Below, one piece after another: positions 16,534 to 24,889 of a stretch of 64,000 bases of DNA. The stretch comes from Haloarcula rubripromontorii. GTDB taxonomy: Archaea; Halobacteriota; Halobacteria; Halobacteriales; Haloarculaceae. A program made the position numbers and the translations under genes. The notes under the pieces were generated by a model, which saw only the letters and a list, made by a program, of their open reading frames with translations, did not search any database and was not told the origin of the DNA. Each line of letters starts with the position of its first letter. Position 1 is the stretch's first letter. Where the stretch lies: NCBI RefSeq assembly GCF_001280425.1, contig NZ_LIUF01000002.1, forward strand, positions 434,001 through 498,000. Reading direction: 5' to 3'.

Positions 16534-17637
16534 TCACTCGACCCAGTCACGCGTCGGGTCGTCCAGCGCGGCGAACTCTTCGGAGCCGTCGAACCGTGTC
16601 GGGTCGACGCGATCAGGCAAGTGTTCCGAGAGCGGGCTCGGGCGATTGAGAACGTCTGCGGCGAGATAGTCGCCCATCGCCGGCGCGCGCATGAGTCCGT
16701 GGCCCTGCCAGCCGGTCGCCACCCAGAGCCCGTCGGCGACCTGTCCGGCCAACGGCGCGCCGTCCGGCGTCGCGGTACACAGGCCGGCCCAGGCTCTGTC
16801 ACAGGCCGGCGTGAGTGCCGACGTTTGCTCGACGCGGTCGAGGCTCCGGGTAACGAATTCGGCGTCCGCGTCCGGGTTCCAGTCCATCGGGTCGACCTCG
16901 TGTGCGCCGTCGCCGAGCAGTAGTGCGTCGGCTTTCGGCCGCCAGTAGAACTCCCGGGTCGCGTCGTAGAACGACGGCAGCGTGGCATCGACCGGCTCAG
17001 TCACGAGGGCCTGTGCGCGATACGTTTTCAGTGCGAGCGAGACGCCGATATCGGCGACAAGGGGCTTCGTCTCCGGGCCGGCCGCGGCGACCACAGCGTC
17101 GAACGTCCGCGTCTCACTCGGCGTTTCGACGGTCGTCGGCGAGGTGAGCGAGACCGGGGTTTCCGTCTCGATGGTCGCACCGTCTGCCCGGGCCTGTTCG
17201 GCGAGGGTCGCCACCACCTCGTCCGGGTCGAGTACGCCGGCGTCGCGGGCGAGGCCGGCCACCTCGATGCCGCTGGTATCGAGTGCGGGGTAGCGGTCGC
17301 CGAGTGCCGCCGGCGTGAGCGCCTCGACCGCGACGCCGTTGCTCTGCATCTGCGCGATTTGCTCCCGGACGGCTGTGGCGTCGCTCTCGTCGCGTGCGAC
17401 CCAGCCGTACGGCTGTGGCTCGAACAGGCCAAGGTCGCGGTAGCGACCGAGTGCGTCCGCGGCGACGGCGGCATCCACGTCGTCGGCGAAGGCGTCGTAA
17501 CAGAGTCCGGCCGCACGGCCACTCGCGCCGCTTCCGAGAGTGTCCCGCTCAAATAGCGTGACCGATGCGCCGCGGCGAGCCAGTGCCAGCGCGGTCGACA
17601 GGCCGACGGCCCCGCCGCCGACAACGGCGGCGTTCAT
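16534..17637 (-). CDS. FAD-dependent amino acid oxidase/dehydrogenase (DadA-like)
   Basis: The 367-residue protein opens with the dinucleotide-binding motif VVGGGAVGLSTALALARRGASVTLFERD, so it binds FAD through its N-terminus. It continues as a DAO-type fold (GASGRAAGLCYD, then LCTATPDGAPLAGQVADGLWVATGWQGHGLMRAPAMG near the C-terminus, the segment that closes over the flavin). Relatives include D-amino acid dehydrogenases, sarcosine and glycine oxidases; the substrate is not determinable. Its ATG follows directly on the TAG stop of the upstream gene (17638-17640), so the two are certainly cotranscribed and probably translated together. Confidence 0.88.
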   Translation of the reverse strand: MNAAVVGGGAVGLSTALALARRGASVTLFERDTLGSGASGRAAGLCYDAFADDVDAAVAADALGRYRDLGLFEPQPYGWVARDESDATAVREQIAQMQSNGVAVEALTPAALGDRYPALDTSGIEVAGLARDAGVLDPDEVVATLAEQARADGATIETETPVSLTSPTTVETPSETRTFDAVVAAAGPETKPLVADIGVSLALKTYRAQALVTEPVDATLPSFYDATREFYWRPKADALLLGDGAHEVDPMDWNPDADAEFVTRSLDRVEQTSALTPACDRAWAGLCTATPDGAPLAGQVADGLWVATGWQGHGLMRAPAMGDYLAADVLNRPSPLSEHLPDRVDPTRFDGSEEFAALDDPTRDWVE

Positions 17638-18423
17638 CTACGAAAGGAAGGGGCCGAGTCCACGCGCCGGGTAGCCGACAATCGTGTCGACGCCGATGTC
17701 GTGGAGCCGCTCGGTTCGTTCGGCGACTGTCTCGACGGAGCCGACGAGCGCGTAGTCGCGGATGGCCTGTTTGAGTACGTCTCTGGCCCGCCCCGTGGCT
17801 CGACTGTCCGTCGGCGCACCGTCGGGCAGTGCGTTCCGAACCGGACCGCGCCGGGCCGTGTAGTCGCCGACGGCGTCAAGCATCGTATCCTCGCTGTTCG
17901 AGAGTACCAGCGGGGCGTAAACGGCAATCGAACCGTCGAAGCCGGCGGTCCGGAGCGTCCGCACGTCCCGGGCCGTCGTCCGCGAGAGGAGTTCGTACTG
18001 TGTCCCGCCGACTGCCAGCGCGAGGCGCTCGATGCCCTCTGTGCCGACCCATGGATCGCTGGCGTCGTCGACGGCCGCCTGAAGCCGCGGTGCGACGGCT
18101 CGTTCAGCCTCGTCTTCCGAGAGATACGCGCTGTGGCCAGCGACCAGAACACGGCCCGCACCCGCCGGCAGCGCGTCGAACCCGCTGTCGTCGCCCAGCG
18201 GGTCGAAGCCGTCGGCCCGGACTGGCGTCGTGACGCGCACGTCAGTGGCCGACGCCAGTCGCTCGATGGTCTCGGCGTCTGGGACGTGGGCCGCCCCCTC
18301 GTAATCGATTGCAAGCGTCTCAACATCGAGGGCCGTTGCTTGGGACACGTCCACTTCCGTCGGCTTGAGCGCCACCGCGTCGATGCCGGCAGCCGCCAGT
18401 GTCGCACCGGTAAGCGTGGTCAT
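17638..18423 (-). CDS. Conserved haloarchaeal protein of unknown function, coupled to FAD oxidoreductase
   Basis: I do not recognise a characterised family with confidence. The protein of about 261 residues has a TIM-barrel feel (alternating strands such as AGIDAVALKPTEVD, VRVTTPVRADGFDP, GRVLVAGHSAYL, SIAVYAPLVLS) and ends IGVDTIVGYPARGLGPFLS, reminiscent of the C-terminus of F420/FMN luciferase-like monooxygenases. Its stop codon abuts the start of the FAD oxidoreductase gene, so a shared pathway is likely. The start is uncertain: 18423 (MTTLTGA) is used; 18444 (MTLTAYW) is also possible. Confidence 0.7.
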   Translation of the reverse strand: MTTLTGATLAAAGIDAVALKPTEVDVSQATALDVETLAIDYEGAAHVPDAETIERLASATDVRVTTPVRADGFDPLGDDSGFDALPAGAGRVLVAGHSAYLSEDEAERAVAPRLQAAVDDASDPWVGTEGIERLALAVGGTQYELLSRTTARDVRTLRTAGFDGSIAVYAPLVLSNSEDTMLDAVGDYTARRGPVRNALPDGAPTDSRATGRARDVLKQAIRDYALVGSVETVAERTERLHDIGVDTIVGYPARGLGPFLS

Positions 18424-18510
18424 CCAGTACGCGGTCAACGTCATGAGGCTGCAAAATCCTGTCGCTCTCGACCCCGGCACAGCCGGTCCTGCTTCACTCA
18501 GGGCCGACCT

Positions 18511-19131
18511 TCACTCAGCTTCGTCGCGCACGCTCGGCGGCAGATCGTCGTCGCGCTCCATGTACCGGTCAGGCTCGGGTGGCATCCGCCAGTCGGTCGC
18601 GAGTTCGAGCAACTGGACGAGCATCCGCGCCGTCGCGCCCCAGACAGTGTAGCCGTCGACGTAGAAGAAATGGAGTCGAATCTCCCCGTAGTGGGGGTGG
18701 TCACGGTGCTCTGACTCGTAGTTGTTTAGATCGGTCAGTTCCGACACCGGAAGCGTGACTATCTCCGCGACTTCTTCGTCCGAGGGCAGGTAGTCACGGT
18801 CCGGGATTCGCCCGACGAACGGGCGCACGGAGTAGCGCGTGATGGTTCTGATGTCGTCCAGCCGACCGACGACGTTGACTGCCAGCGGGTCGAGCCCGAT
18901 CTCCTCGTTGGCCTCGCGAAGCGCAGTCCGCAGCAGGTCATCGTCTTCGGGTTCGCGGCCGCCGCCGGGGAACGACATCTGCCCGGGGTGGTCCGACAGG
19001 TGGTCAGCGCGTTTCGTGAACAGTATCGCCTCGCCCTCGGGTCGCGTGACGACCGGGGCGATAACGGCCGCCTCCTGTGGCTCATCGTCCACGACGACTG
19101 GCTCGTGGGCCGCGACCCGGTCGAACTGCAT
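18511..19131 (-). CDS. NUDIX hydrolase, CoA pyrophosphatase-like
   Basis: The 206-residue protein has a NUDIX box, GREPEDDDLLRTALREANEEIGL, preceded by ILFTKRADHLSDHPGQMSFPGG. That LL-T-R-x3-L-x2-H-x-GQ-x-FPGG run is the signature that distinguishes the coenzyme A diphosphatase (NudL/Nudt7) branch. The first acidic NUDIX position is Asp rather than Glu, as in other members of this branch. Family members hydrolyse CoA and its derivatives to phosphopantetheine and 3',5'-ADP; that activity is inferred here. It is monocistronic, with the divergent side towards a gene on the same strand. Confidence 0.85.
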   Translation of the reverse strand: MQFDRVAAHEPVVVDDEPQEAAVIAPVVTRPEGEAILFTKRADHLSDHPGQMSFPGGGREPEDDDLLRTALREANEEIGLDPLAVNVVGRLDDIRTITRYSVRPFVGRIPDRDYLPSDEEVAEIVTLPVSELTDLNNYESEHRDHPHYGEIRLHFFYVDGYTVWGATARMLVQLLELATDWRMPPEPDRYMERDDDLPPSVRDEAE

Positions 19132-19222
19132 AGCATACGGTAGGTGACCGACCGTCTTAATTCGGGTGGCTCACTCGCTCGAAATATCAGATTTAATCGT
19201 TCGGAATTTCGGAGCGCTGGGT

Positions 19223-19693
19223 TCATACGTCATCGAGTCGGTCCCGGAGGCCGTCCATCTCGACGTTCTCCCAGGCTTCGATGTCGTAGCTCACGTCAAG
19301 CAGTGTCTCGACGCGGTCCGCGTTGCCGTTCTTGACTGCCATTACCGCGTCCTCTCGGAAGCGCGACTTGACAGCCTCGATGACGGCGTCACGTGCGAGG
19401 TCGCGGGCCGGCACGTCCATGATGTGCGGGAGGTCGGCCGCGCCGTCGGGCAGAGCCGGGAACGCGACCGGGCCGACTACCAGCAGCGTCTCGTCGGTGT
19501 CTGCGGCGTGGTCGCCGACGGCGACGAGGTGGTACGTGCCGATAGCACCGTCGATGGCTGCCGCTACTGCGTCCGGGTCGGCGTCGACGCCCTGCTTGAA
19601 CGCGAGTTCGCCGCAGGCGTCGACGAGCTCCGCTCTGGTGAGCGAGCCAAAGAGGTCGACGACGCCAGCCAGCTCGTCCGGTTGCAGGTCCAT
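19223..19693 (-). CDS. Conserved haloarchaeal protein of unknown function, 156 residues
   Basis: This soluble acidic protein begins MDLQPDELAGVVDLFGSLTRAELVDACGELAF, which looks like a small helical N-terminal domain. It then has a DHAADTDETLLVVGPVAFPALPDGAADLPHIMDV block and a C-terminal helical part (AVIEAVKSRFREDAVMAVKNGN). Homologues, as I recall, are restricted to haloarchaea and carry only a DUF label. The gene ends 91 bases before the NUDIX start and begins 32 bases after the MFS transporter stop, on the same strand, so an operon with the transporter is plausible. Function unknown. Confidence 0.75.
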   Translation of the reverse strand: MDLQPDELAGVVDLFGSLTRAELVDACGELAFKQGVDADPDAVAAAIDGAIGTYHLVAVGDHAADTDETLLVVGPVAFPALPDGAADLPHIMDVPARDLARDAVIEAVKSRFREDAVMAVKNGNADRVETLLDVSYDIEAWENVEMDGLRDRLDDV

Positions 19694-19725
19694 ACAGGTG
19701 ACGCGGCACCGAGCGGCTTCAGCCT

Positions 19726-20898
19726 TTAGGCTCGGGCGGCGCTCGGTAGCCGGCCGTTGCGGTGCAGCGACACCATCGCCACGAGGACGACGAGCAACGC
19801 GATGCCCATGCCCCGAAGCAGCGTCGGAAACGTGACGCCAGTGTCGAGCAGTCGCCCGACGAGCGCGCTTCCGGGTGCCTGTAGCAGCATCATCCCTGCG
19901 CCGTAGGTGGCATAGGCGCTCGCGCGGTGGCGGTCCGGGAGCGAGCCGAGCAGGTACGCGTCCACCGCCGGGAAGATGCTGTGGATGACGTAGCCGACGA
20001 CGACGCTGAACGCGGCCAGCGACCAGAACCCGGTCAGTGACGGCAACACCAGCACACAGCCGGTAAAGGCCGCAAGCATCGTCAGGAGGTACGGAATCGA
20101 CGGGAGCCGGTCGGCAAGACGACCGCTGACGTAGAAGGCCGGTACCCCCGCTCCGAACGCGAGCAACAGGAGCGTCCGCCCCCGTCCGGGCGTGAGGCCG
20201 ACGCTCGTGGCGTAGGTGACGTAGAAGTTGAACAGCCCGTTCCAGACCAGCCCCGCGACGCCGATGGTCGCGACGCTGGTGACGATGATATGCCACTGGG
20301 CACGCGCCGCGCCAAGGAGGTCGCGGTCTTCGCTCCCGGCGTCAGGGAGGTGGGAGCGTCTCGCGACGATAGTGAACGCGACGGTTACCACTCCCGCGGC
20401 GACGGCGATCACTTGCAGCGCGGTCCGCCACGTCCCGACAATGAGAACGAACGATATCAGCGCCGGCGCACCGACAGCGGCGAGCTGGGCGGCGACGCCG
20501 TGTTGCCCGAGCGCGCGGCCGGGCCGCTCCGGAAACAGCTCACTGACCAGCGTGTTTGCCGCGGTCAGGTAGACGCCGCTCGCAATCCCCATGGTGAACG
20601 CCCCGACGAGCAACAGCGTCGGGTCGAACGCGAGCGCGGTAAACGTCGTCCCGATTGTCAGAACGACACCGGAGCCGAAGATGACCTTCGCCCGCGATAT
20701 CCGGGTCAGCAGGACGCCGGTTGGGAGCCGTGGGAGGGCGCTCCCGGCCCAGACCATCGTTGCGAGCAGTCCGAGTGTCGCATCAGAAGCGCCTGTCGTC
20801 GCCCGAATCGGTTCGATGAGTGGTGCGAAGACGACTCTCGCGAGGTTGATGCAGAACACCATCCCCAGCAGCGAGCCGAAGACGCGGCGACGAGACAC
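19726..20898 (-). CDS. Major facilitator superfamily transporter
   Basis: The roughly 390-residue protein has 12 hydrophobic segments and an MFS pattern. The loop 2-3 region reads LPRLPTGVLLTRISRAKVIFGSG in place of the canonical G-x-L-a-D-r-x-G-r motif, and RPGRALGQHGVAAQLAAVGAPALIS forms TM4-5. The second half repeats the pattern with FYVSGRLADRLPSIPY. The substrate is unknown. A GTG at 20898 (VSRRRVFGSLLG) places a short basic N-terminus just before the first helix and is preferred over an upstream in-frame ATG at 20973 that would add about 25 atypical residues and overlap the divergent promoter. Confidence 0.83.
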   Translation of the reverse strand: MSRRRVFGSLLGMVFCINLARVVFAPLIEPIRATTGASDATLGLLATMVWAGSALPRLPTGVLLTRISRAKVIFGSGVVLTIGTTFTALAFDPTLLLVGAFTMGIASGVYLTAANTLVSELFPERPGRALGQHGVAAQLAAVGAPALISFVLIVGTWRTALQVIAVAAGVVTVAFTIVARRSHLPDAGSEDRDLLGAARAQWHIIVTSVATIGVAGLVWNGLFNFYVTYATSVGLTPGRGRTLLLLAFGAGVPAFYVSGRLADRLPSIPYLLTMLAAFTGCVLVLPSLTGFWSLAAFSVVVGYVIHSIFPAVDAYLLGSLPDRHRASAYATYGAGMMLLQAPGSALVGRLLDTGVTFPTLLRGMGIALLVVLVAMVSLHRNGRLPSAARA

Positions 20899-20951
20899 GA
20901 CCAGTGATAGATGGGAACACCTGAACAACGTTCCGGAACGCCGCCACGGGG

Positions 20952-20957
20952 TTTTTA
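20952..20957 (+). promoter_or_regulatory. TATA-like box of the zinc-finger gene at 20982
   Basis: TTTTTA lies 25-30 bases before the ATG at 20982, the usual position for a leaderless haloarchaeal transcript. Confidence 0.5.
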
Positions 20958-20981
20958 CACGCGGGTAGCACACTGGCAGGT

Positions 20982-21152
20982 ATGGACTCAGTGAGGAAGG
21001 CCCTCCGGGCCGGCGATGTCGAGAAGGACAACTACGGGCGACTCTCCTGTACCAGTTGTGACGAGCCGCTCGCGACGGAAAACGACCCGGACGAAGTCGG
21101 GAAGGTGCGCGTCTGTCCCGAGTGCGACGGCAAGTGGAAAGAGCTCAGTTAG
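20982..21152 (+). CDS. Small zinc-finger protein of the HVO_0758 type, 56 residues
   Basis: The 56-residue product has two CxxC half-sites, CTSC near residue 23 and CPEC near 45, that together form a zinc ribbon. It resembles a Haloferax volcanii microprotein group named after HVO_0758. Such zinc-ribbon microproteins are widespread in haloarchaea and a few have been tied to swarming or stress phenotypes, but no molecular role can be assigned here. The start follows a TATA box at the leaderless distance. Convergent with the aldo/keto reductase: its TAG ends one base before that gene's stop. Confidence 0.82.
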   Translation: MDSVRKALRAGDVEKDNYGRLSCTSCDEPLATENDPDEVGKVRVCPECDGKWKELS

Positions 21153-22238
21153 CTACTCGAAGACCGCGTCGAACGCGTCAGCACCGAGCGGTTCGTACCG
21201 GCCGGCATCGACGTTCTCCCGGGCGTGTTCGACCGATCCAGTACCGACCAGCGAGCAGGTCACGCCCGGCGCACTGCGTGCGAAGTTAATCGCGCGCTGT
21301 GCGCTCGTTTCGCCCGAGAGCTTCGCCGCGACGTCGTCCGGGACTTCCGCGGCCAGCTTGCCCTGCATGATGGATGCGCTGGTGAACACGTCCAGCCCGG
21401 CCTCGTGAGCGAACCACAGCGCCGACTGCGGCCCGTCCGCGCCGTCGTGGGCCTCGACAGTGAACGCGTCGGCCATCGCGACGTTGAACGGCAACTGAAT
21501 CGCGCGGAGATGCGTCGCCGCGTTGCCGACTGTCTCTGCCGCCGCACGGGCACGCTCGACGACCTCGGGGAGCGAGAGATAGCTGTCGTGGTCGGCTGGT
21601 ACGCGGAACGCCTCCCACGTCGCGACGCCGTAGTGTCTGATATCGCCGGTCGCCGCTCGTTTCTCCAGTTGCTCGAAGGTCGCCTCTAGCTGGTCGTACA
21701 CTGCCGCGCGGGATTTCGACTTCAGTTGTGTCTCCGGATTGTGGACGTAGTAGAGATCAATTGTATCCAGTCCAAGATTCGTCAGCGACCGGTCGACCTG
21801 GTCGTCGATGTAGTCGGGCGCAATGCAGTGCTGGCCGGCAACGAGGTCGTCGCGGTCGACGATGCCGGTGTCGAGGTACTCCGACCGGACGAACGCGCCG
21901 GGGTCAGCCGGGCGCGCCCCGTCGAATGGAATGAACCCCCCTTTCGTCGCAACAGCGATTGCCTCGCGGTCAACGTCGGCCTCCTCGACGGCGTCCCCCA
22001 CGACGCGCTCGGAGCGCTGGTGGCGGTAGTTTATCGCCGTATCGACGACGTTGACGCCGGATTCCAGCGCCGTGACGAGGGCGTCGTGGTAGCTCGCGTC
22101 CCGCTCGTCGGTCGGGTCGCCCAGATACGTGCCGATGCCGATGCTGGAGACGACGCCGTCGCCGAACCGGCGGTAGAAGGTGCGCGCGAACTCGTCGTGG
22201 TCGTCCCGGTACGCCCAGGTCGCCTCCCGTGTAGCCAT
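21153..22238 (-). CDS. Aldo/keto reductase
   Basis: The 361-residue protein is a TIM-barrel AKR. The catalytic tetrad can be placed: Asp and Tyr in VVDTAINYRHQRSERVVG, Lys in AVATKGGF, and His in LYYVHNPE. The NADPH-binding C-terminal segment is present (SAQRAINFARSAPGVTCSLVGTGSVEHARENV). Such enzymes reduce aldehydes and ketones with NADPH; the natural substrate is unknown. The N-terminus is extended by about 30 residues relative to minimal AKRs (WAYRDDHDEFARTFYRRFGDGVVSSIG). The start at 22238 (MATREATW) is favoured over 22280. Confidence 0.9.
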   Translation of the reverse strand: MATREATWAYRDDHDEFARTFYRRFGDGVVSSIGIGTYLGDPTDERDASYHDALVTALESGVNVVDTAINYRHQRSERVVGDAVEEADVDREAIAVATKGGFIPFDGARPADPGAFVRSEYLDTGIVDRDDLVAGQHCIAPDYIDDQVDRSLTNLGLDTIDLYYVHNPETQLKSKSRAAVYDQLEATFEQLEKRAATGDIRHYGVATWEAFRVPADHDSYLSLPEVVERARAAAETVGNAATHLRAIQLPFNVAMADAFTVEAHDGADGPQSALWFAHEAGLDVFTSASIMQGKLAAEVPDDVAAKLSGETSAQRAINFARSAPGVTCSLVGTGSVEHARENVDAGRYEPLGADAFDAVFE

Positions 22239-22295
22239 ACCAGTCGTTGGTCGGGCAGGGACAAAAGGACAGAGATACACTACGGTCGGCGACCG

Positions 22296-23474
22296 CTACA
22301 GTTCGCCACTCATAGCGTCGAACACTCGTTCGCGGAAGTCCTCACGGGAGACACCGTCGCTGGGTCCGAGACCGGCCATGTGCTTGATCGGGACTTTCCC
22401 GCCGCCCATCCGCGCGTGGCCGCCTCCCTCGGCCATCGGGATATTGTCGACGACGGCCTCTATCGCCCGGCCGATGTGGACGCGGTCGTCCCGCGAGCGC
22501 CCGGCGATGCGCATGGTCCCTTCCTTCTCGCCGACGACGACGACTGCCGAGACACCCTCTAACGTCTCCAGCTCGTCCGCAGCCTGTGGAATCGCGTCCG
22601 TGTTCGACACCTCGCCAACGTCGCTGAACGCGTACGGCGCGCGCACCTCTCGTTTCCCGATGGCGCGGGATTTCACGTCGAGCACTTCGGCGTCGACCTG
22701 AGGGTTCGCGATGCGGTTGAGCAAATCGCTGTCCATCCCCTCGTAGAGGAACGCAGCGGCCGCGAAGTCCTCGGACTCGCACCCGTTTGTCAGCGACCGC
22801 GTATCTGACTGGATACCGTACATCAGCCCCGTTGCCAGCGCACAGGGGATGGTTTCTGCCGGTGCTGCGTCGATATCGATACTCTCTCCGGTGTCGCTGA
22901 ACTCGAACTCTAACTGATTGAAGTAGCTCGCGAAGATGGTCGCACAGGCCCCGTAGTCGGACCGGATGTCGGTGAACTCGTTGCCACTCCCGTTGCCGGG
23001 ATGGTGGTCGATGACGGCAACCGGCTCGACCTCCTCGGCACCGGGGAAGCCGCGTGCCGTGTTGTGGTCGACGAGGACGACCGCCTCCTCGTCGATGTCC
23101 TCGACAGTTTCGATGTGTTCGAAAGCCAGATCCAACACCGTCTGGAAGGCCCGGTTCTCCGGACGGCGTATCTCCCCGGGGTACTGCAGCGACGCCGATG
23201 TCTCGGTGCCGGCGATGAGCTGGGTGACAGCCAGAGCAGAGGCCATCGCGTCCGGATCGGGATTCGGATGCATCAACACTGCAATCCGGTCGTAGTCCGT
23301 CAGCGTTCGACGCAGTCGTTCGCCGGGCGTTCGGTTGAGATACCGGTGCAACCAGATACCGGCACCGAGGAGGGCGAAAAGGACCACAGCGACACCAGCG
23401 ATCAACAAAGGGTTCTCGCTAGCGAACGCCGCGGCGGCGTCAATCTGGCGTCCGCCGCCGGCAACGCGTGTCAT
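22296..23474 (-). CDS. Membrane-anchored DHH-family phosphoesterase
   Basis: The 392-residue protein starts with one transmembrane helix (about residues 23-43, LLIAGVAVVLFALLGAGIWL), followed by a DHH/DHHA1 phosphoesterase. Motif I is MHPNPDPDAMASA near 70, motif II is VLVDHN near 155 and motif III is the eponymous VIDHHPG near 172. The C-terminal DHHA1 domain ends with the GGGHARMGGG substrate-binding loop. Family members are 3'-5' exonucleases of RecJ type or nanoRNases and cyclic dinucleotide phosphodiesterases (NrnA/GdpP). The membrane anchor recalls GdpP, but PAS and GGDEF parts are missing. It lies 49 bases downstream of the SDR gene on the same strand. Confidence 0.9.
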   Translation of the reverse strand: MTRVAGGGRQIDAAAAFASENPLLIAGVAVVLFALLGAGIWLHRYLNRTPGERLRRTLTDYDRIAVLMHPNPDPDAMASALAVTQLIAGTETSASLQYPGEIRRPENRAFQTVLDLAFEHIETVEDIDEEAVVLVDHNTARGFPGAEEVEPVAVIDHHPGNGSGNEFTDIRSDYGACATIFASYFNQLEFEFSDTGESIDIDAAPAETIPCALATGLMYGIQSDTRSLTNGCESEDFAAAAFLYEGMDSDLLNRIANPQVDAEVLDVKSRAIGKREVRAPYAFSDVGEVSNTDAIPQAADELETLEGVSAVVVVGEKEGTMRIAGRSRDDRVHIGRAIEAVVDNIPMAEGGGHARMGGGKVPIKHMAGLGPSDGVSREDFRERVFDAMSGEL

Positions 23475-23523
23475 ACCACGCTCTTCGCCAGCCTATCAGT
23501 AATAAAGTTCGCCCCTTATACAG

Positions 23524-24414
23524 CTAATTTTGCCGGTATTCTCGGATAGCGGCGCGGTATCCCTCCCGAAACGTCGGGTACTCTAGTTCGTAGCCCAGTT
23601 CCCGGAGCCGTTCGTTCGAGCATCGCTTGCTCGTCTGAATACGTCGCTTTGCGGTCTCCGAGAGGCTCTCGTCGGCCAGTCGTTCCTCGGTCGTCTGTTT
23701 CGGCGGGAACGGGACGTCGCATTGCTCGGCCAGCCAGTCGGCAAAAGCCCACTTCTCGACGGGTTCGTCGTCGACGACCAGTACGACTTCTTCACGGTGC
23801 CCCTCGGTCAGCAGGTGGCGCACTGCACCGGCCGCATCGGCTCGGTGGATCATGTTCAGGTAGCCCGCCGTCACTGGTCCCTCCAGATACCGCTCCAGTC
23901 GGTAGCGGTCTGGACCGTACAGGCCGGCGAACCGAGCGACGGTTCCGTGCCCACCGTGTTCCACTGGGCGCTCGCGGGCGACCCGCTCGGCCTCGGCCAG
24001 CACTTCGGTCTTTTCGGTCTGTGGGTCCAGCGGGGTCTCCTCGTCGACCCACGCGCCGTCGTGGTCGCCGTAGACGCCGGTACTGGAGGTGTACACCAGT
24101 CTCTCGGGCGGGTCGGCCCGCGACCAGAAGTGGTCGATGGCCGTCCGGAGTCCCTTGACGTACACCTTGCGGGCGGCCTCGGCTCCCCGCCCGCCAGAGC
24201 TTGCGGCGAAGACGAGCCAGTCGGCGTCCGGCACCGCCGACAGCGACTCGGGGTCAGTTACGTCGGCCCGGACCGCCTCGAAGCCGGCGTCCTCGATAGC
24301 TGCGATGCCGTCGTCGGACCGGCGAACGCCCACGACCTCGTGGTCGTCCCGCAGTTGTCGCCCGAGTTCGAGGCCGACGTAGCCACAGCCGAGGATGGCG
24401 ACGCGTTCCGTCAC
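23524..24414 (-). CDS. NAD-dependent epimerase/dehydratase-like SDR
   Basis: The 296-residue protein is an extended SDR with the N-terminal nucleotide-binding motif ILGCGYVGLELGRQL, a Tyr in VYTSSTGVYGDHDGAWVDE and an atypical central region. It resembles the YeeZ/YbjT-like group of sugar-nucleotide epimerase homologues, whose substrates are mostly unknown. Translation starts at a GTG that overlaps the TGA of the preceding gene (GTGA around 24411-24414), so the two are translationally coupled. It is therefore transcribed in the same direction as, and possibly at the tail of, the long secretion operon. Confidence 0.85.
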   Translation of the reverse strand: MTERVAILGCGYVGLELGRQLRDDHEVVGVRRSDDGIAAIEDAGFEAVRADVTDPESLSAVPDADWLVFAASSGGRGAEAARKVYVKGLRTAIDHFWSRADPPERLVYTSSTGVYGDHDGAWVDEETPLDPQTEKTEVLAEAERVARERPVEHGGHGTVARFAGLYGPDRYRLERYLEGPVTAGYLNMIHRADAAGAVRHLLTEGHREEVVLVVDDEPVEKWAFADWLAEQCDVPFPPKQTTEERLADESLSETAKRRIQTSKRCSNERLRELGYELEYPTFREGYRAAIREYRQN

Positions 24415-24839
24415 CGCTTTTCACCCTCGATGTAGCTGTGCAGGAGGGCATATTCCGACAGCGTCACGGGGTAGCGGCCCTCGATTTTCTGCTGGATTTC
24501 CTTCGGCTCCAGTTCGTCGTCGATGCCGGAGGCCAGCGACTCCACGTCCATCACGGCCGTCGTCATCCCCATCAGGAGGATGTCCTGGGCCTCGGCCTGC
24601 AACGCGTCGGCGTCCGGCCGGTTCGGTCCGGTCGCCAGTACGGCGACCGCTTCATCAAGCGTCCGGTCGGCGATATCGCCGTCGGCGAACGCTGTCACCG
24701 TCGCCTGATCGAGACTGGTCTCGGCGACGATCTCCTCAACCCCGACTGTCTCGACTGTCTCGGCCAGCACGGTACCGTAGGCCGCCAGTAACTCCTCGGA
24801 GGACTGCTCGCTCGCGTCCGGAAACTCGCCTCGAAGCAT
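24411..24839 (-). CDS. Conserved haloarchaeal protein of unknown function (DUF5791-like)
   Basis: This 142-residue soluble acidic protein starts MLRGEFPDASEQSSEELLAAYGTVLAE and is predicted mostly helical. It contains VEEIVAETSLDQATVTAFADGDIADRTLDEA, which reads like a degenerate helix-turn-helix of Xre type, and ends EGRYPVTLSEYALLHSYIEGEKR. I recall the family as DUF5791, restricted to haloarchaea. It is 50 bases downstream of the 1000-residue secretion-locus protein and its stop overlaps the SDR start. A regulatory role is possible from the helical pattern, but that is a guess. Confidence 0.78.
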   Translation of the reverse strand: MLRGEFPDASEQSSEELLAAYGTVLAETVETVGVEEIVAETSLDQATVTAFADGDIADRTLDEAVAVLATGPNRPDADALQAEAQDILLMGMTTAVMDVESLASGIDDELEPKEIQQKIEGRYPVTLSEYALLHSYIEGEKR

Positions 24840-24889
24840 GGGAATCGGTATGGCCCCGGGGTATTTTACTTCGGTTATGCGGCCCGAGG

